A DNA stretch of 64,000 nt. Origin: Ralstonia sp. A12 (GTDB lineage: Bacteria > Pseudomonadota > Gammaproteobacteria > Burkholderiales > Burkholderiaceae). The notes beneath the pieces are model-generated. The model was not told the origin of the DNA. It did not search any database and saw nothing but the letters and a program-made list of their open reading frames with translations. Every line of letters begins with the position of its first letter. Positions within the stretch are counted from its first letter, which is position 1. The stretch spans positions 41,255-105,254 of the forward strand of contig NZ_JSZO01000036.1 of the NCBI RefSeq assembly GCF_000801955.1, read 5' to 3'. Positions 61,541-64,000 of the stretch are shown piece by piece. The translations under genes were made by a program, and so were the position numbers.

Positions 61541-62317
61541 ATGAGTCGATTGCTCAACAAGGTTGCGATTGTGACGGGCGGCGCCCGTGGTATGGGCGCG
61601 CAGACGTGCCGCCTGTTCGTGCAGGAAGGCGCGCGCGTCGTGATTACGGATGTGCTGGAAGCCGAGGGCGAAGCGCTGGCACGCGAGCTGGGTGACGCCG
61701 CGCGTTTTCGCCGGCTGGACGTGAGTGATGAATCCGCGTGGGCCAGCCTGGTGGCGGAAACGGTTGAGGAATTCGGCCGTATCGACGTGCTGGTAAACAA
61801 CGCGGCAGTACTGGCGTTCGGCAGCATCACCGAATTGTCCAAGGCCGATTTCGAGCGCGTGGTCGCTATCAACCTGGTCGGCACGTTCCTCGGCATCCGC
61901 GCGGTGGCGCCGTTCATGAAGCAGCAGCATGCAGGCTCCATCGTCAACATTTCGTCGGTCGACGGGCTGCGCGGCGTCAATGCGCTCGCCGCCTATGTGT
62001 CGAGCAAGTGGGGTGTGCGCGGGCTGACCAAGGCTGCTGCGCTGGAGCTGGGCCACCATGGTGTGCGCGTCAATTCGATCCACCCCGGCGGCGTGAATAC
62101 GGTCATGTCCAATCCGACGGGCGCGCCGGTGGACGAGGTCAACAAGGGCTACCGCAACGTGCCCGCGCAACGCGTGGGCGATCCGGACGAAGTCGCCCGC
62201 GCCACGCTGTTCCTCGCCAGCGACGAGGCGTCGTACTGCCACGGCAGCGAGCTGGCTGTCGATGGCGGCATGGCGGCCGGCAGCTACTACCCGGGCTTGC
62301 CGGGTTCGCCGATCTGA
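61541..62317 (+). CDS. SDR resembling 3alpha(20beta)-hydroxysteroid dehydrogenase
   Basis: This 258-residue SDR has KVAIVTGGARGMGAQTCRLF, RRLDVSDESAWASLVAE, NNAAVLAFGSI, IVNISSVDGLRG and AYVSSKWGVRGL (YVSSK as YxxxK). The pattern, including VNSIHPGGVNTVM, resembles bacterial 3alpha,20beta-HSD (FabG3-like) enzymes that set the 3-keto group of steroids. It lies 50 bp after the preceding SDR gene and 73 bp before a DUF1254/DUF1214 gene. The specificity is not proven. Confidence 0.78.
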   Translation: MSRLLNKVAIVTGGARGMGAQTCRLFVQEGARVVITDVLEAEGEALARELGDAARFRRLDVSDESAWASLVAETVEEFGRIDVLVNNAAVLAFGSITELSKADFERVVAINLVGTFLGIRAVAPFMKQQHAGSIVNISSVDGLRGVNALAAYVSSKWGVRGLTKAAALELGHHGVRVNSIHPGGVNTVMSNPTGAPVDEVNKGYRNVPAQRVGDPDEVARATLFLASDEASYCHGSELAVDGGMAAGSYYPGLPGSPI

Positions 62318-62390
62318 ACACGCTGCCGTATCTGCTAAGCGACCGGTGGGCCTGCGCAGCACGGCCGCGCCATTCACATCCGAGGGCGGA

Positions 62391-63779
62391 ATGCACACAT
62401 TGAATGGCGTGGCGCGTATTGCGCGCGCAGCGTTTGGGCTGGCGATGATGCCGGTATTGGCTGTGGTCGCACCGGCTGCGTACAGCCAGACGACGGATGA
62501 GGCAATGCAGATTCGCGACGCTTTCCACTTTGCCTATCCGCTCTACAAGCTGTCGGAATACCGCTGGACCGCGCTGCAGACGCGCGATGCCAAAACCAGC
62601 ACCACGTTGAACCGCTTCGCGCACTCGCGCGCGATTGCCACGCCGGACGATCAATGGGCCGATGCGCCGATTGTCGACGCGCTGTACTCCACGGCCTGGG
62701 TTGATCTGGCCAACGGGCCGGTCTTTGTGGACACGCCGGAAACGCACGGGCGCTACACCGTGCTCACGCTGATCGATTTCTACTCCAACACGTTCTTCTA
62801 TGCCGGGCACCGTGCCACCGGCACACAGGCGCAGCGCTATCTGCTGGCGGGGCCTGGCTGGCATGGGCAGGTTCCGCATGGCACGACGCTGGTGCGATCG
62901 CCCACGAACGACGTGTACGTGAACCTGCGTGTGCTTGTGGATGGACCAAAGGATCAGGTGGCCGCCAACGCAGTGCAGGACGGCTTCCGCGTCACACCGG
63001 CTGCCAAGGCACCCACGTCCGCAGCGGCGCGAGTTCAGCCTGTGCCGGGCGATGCCAAGCGCTTTGTCGACGTCGTCAACCAGATGATGGCGTTGGACCC
63101 GCCACCCGAGCGGGATCACGCTCTCGTTGAACGCTACCGCGCAGTTGGCATCTGCGGTGCCGGGTGCAGTTGGGAAACGTTGCCCGACAGCGCAAAGGCC
63201 GCGTGGACTGCGGTCTACCCGAAGCTCGAAGGCGAGTTCCTTGCAGGCTACCGCGCTGCGGGGCTTGCACAGGGATGGATCGAGTACAACCCGGCGGCCT
63301 CGAAGCTCGGCTCCACCGGTATGCGCGACTACACGCTGCGCGCGGCTGCGCTCTCTTTAGGCAAGGGCATGCTCGGTGTCGCACCGCTTGAAGCCAACTA
63401 CTGGATCACCTTCCGCGATGCGGCAGGCCAGCCGTTGGCCGGCTCGCAGAAATACCACCTGCACCTTCCGCCAGGCGGCATTCCGTCGAACGCGTTCTGG
63501 TCGGTCGCGCTGTACGCCGTGCAGAAGGACGGGCAGTTCCTGTCAGCCAACCCGCTCAACCGCTATCACGTAGGCAGCCGCACCGGGCTCAAGCCGAATG
63601 CGGACGGCAGTTTTGATATCTGGATTCAGGCGGAACCGCCGGCCGGTGACAAGCGCGCGAACTGGCTGCCGGCGCCGGCCAACGGTGCGCGATTCGAACT
63701 GTTTGCGCGCGCCTACGAACCCAAGCCAGCGGTGCTCAAGGGCGAGTTCAAGATGCCGGAAGTTTCCGTCGTGCAGTGA
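62391..63779 (+). CDS. secreted DUF1254/DUF1214 protein
   Basis: The ATG at 62391 gives 462 residues with a signal peptide (GLAMMPVLAVVAPAAYSQ). Upstream in-frame codons would overlap the SDR gene and lack a signal. The protein has the DUF1254 block (AFHFAYPLYKLSEYRW; PETHGRYTVLTLIDFYSNTF) and the DUF1214 block (NYWITFRDAAGQPLAGSQKY; FWSVALYAVQKDGQFL). Such periplasmic proteins recur in hydrophobic-compound gene sets, but their function is unknown. It is followed by a 220-bp region with a large inverted repeat. Confidence 0.8.
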   Translation: MHTLNGVARIARAAFGLAMMPVLAVVAPAAYSQTTDEAMQIRDAFHFAYPLYKLSEYRWTALQTRDAKTSTTLNRFAHSRAIATPDDQWADAPIVDALYSTAWVDLANGPVFVDTPETHGRYTVLTLIDFYSNTFFYAGHRATGTQAQRYLLAGPGWHGQVPHGTTLVRSPTNDVYVNLRVLVDGPKDQVAANAVQDGFRVTPAAKAPTSAAARVQPVPGDAKRFVDVVNQMMALDPPPERDHALVERYRAVGICGAGCSWETLPDSAKAAWTAVYPKLEGEFLAGYRAAGLAQGWIEYNPAASKLGSTGMRDYTLRAAALSLGKGMLGVAPLEANYWITFRDAAGQPLAGSQKYHLHLPPGGIPSNAFWSVALYAVQKDGQFLSANPLNRYHVGSRTGLKPNADGSFDIWIQAEPPAGDKRANWLPAPANGARFELFARAYEPKPAVLKGEFKMPEVSVVQ

Positions 63780-63862
63780 GAGCCCGTTCACGATCTAACG
63801 GAACTCGCCATGGTGCCAACACCTGTACACAGGCGGTTTGGCGGTTGATGCCCTATGCGGCG

Positions 63863-63955
63863 CCTTGAATTTCTGTTGCAGGGAGGAAAAAGAGAGGAGG
63901 CTGTCTGAGCGCGGCGAGTTTGCCTCCTCTCCCTCCCTGCGACAGAAATTCAAGG
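63863..63955. repeat. long nested inverted repeat downstream of the DUF1254 gene
   Basis: Outer arms of 24 bases (63863-63886 and 63932-63955) are complementary with one mismatch. Inner arms GAGAGGAGGC (63892-63901) and GCCTCCTCTC (63922-63931) are a perfect 10-bp stem. The whole folds into a long hairpin of about 93 bases, with the closing loop near 63902-63921. It may be a bidirectional terminator or a small repetitive element; no transposase is visible. Confidence 0.75.
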
Positions 63956-63970
63956 AGGCTGTCGCCTCAT

Positions 63971-64000
63971 CGGGCGGGCCTTTCTTTGCTTACTTTCTTT
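63971..64000. repeat. start of a genus-typical intergenic palindrome, cut by the window edge
   Basis: The terminal GGGCGGGCC then TTTCTTTGCTTACTTTCTTT resembles the left half of a palindromic intergenic element that I recall from Ralstonia/Cupriavidus/Burkholderia genomes. The right half would lie beyond base 64000, so this cannot be completed here. Confidence 0.35.

Noticed and set aside
1..64000. tRNA, rRNA, CRISPR array, complete insertion sequence or prophage
   Set aside because: No cloverleaf-like, array-like or transposase/integrase sequence was seen on either strand.

Overview
The window looks like a betaproteobacterial chromosome of the Ralstonia/Cupriavidus type. It is GC-rich, with short intergenic gaps and AGGAGAC-type ribosome binding sites. 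The protein repertoire fits too: a cysteine dioxygenase/rhodanese/cystathionine lyase group, a LysR-azoreductase-pirin group and a beta-type steroid cluster. This placement is by eye; no database search was run. No tRNA, rRNA, CRISPR array or complete insertion sequence was found.

Positions 1-20212 hold several small stress and nutrient modules. (a) A sulfur amino-acid group: a partial cysteine dioxygenase-like gene, a four-domain rhodanese, a cystathionine lyase-like PLP enzyme, and a polar amino-acid ABC importer on the minus strand. (b) An acyltransferase, then a long TPR-bearing ECF sigma factor with its YciI/DGPF partner. (c) A quinone reductase divergent from two overlapping TetR genes. 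(d) A LysR regulator followed by DoxX, aldo/keto reductase, RutE-like nitroreductase, azoreductase, NmrA, SnoaL-like and pirin genes, which together look like an electrophile/quinone response group.

Positions 20278-62317 are a steroid catabolism region. A minus-strand arm (20278-25730) encodes an acyl-CoA dehydrogenase pair, a RibBA-fold protein that lacks its catalytic residues, an HSL-type esterase and an SDR. It diverges from a LuxR-type regulator resembling TeiR/TesR of Comamonas testosteroni. Then 28 genes run on the plus strand without interruption from 28013 to 58935 and end at a strong intrinsic terminator. They cover ring A/B degradation (KstD, KshA, KshB, HsaA, HsaB, HsaC homologues) and degradation of the remaining C/D-ring propionate (FadD3, IpdA, IpdB, IpdC, IpdF, EchA20, FadE30 and FadA6 homologues, plus further hydratase, thiolase, dehydrogenase and SDR genes). 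A YCF48-like protein, an RND/MMPL transporter and an Old Yellow Enzyme homologue lie between the two groups. The meta-cleavage hydrolase (HsaD/TesD) and the HsaEFG steps are not in the window.

Positions 58936-64000 hold an apparent 5' remnant of rdgC, a methyltransferase/YaiI pair on the minus strand, two more steroid-dehydrogenase-like SDRs and a secreted DUF1254/DUF1214 protein. The window ends in a long inverted repeat.
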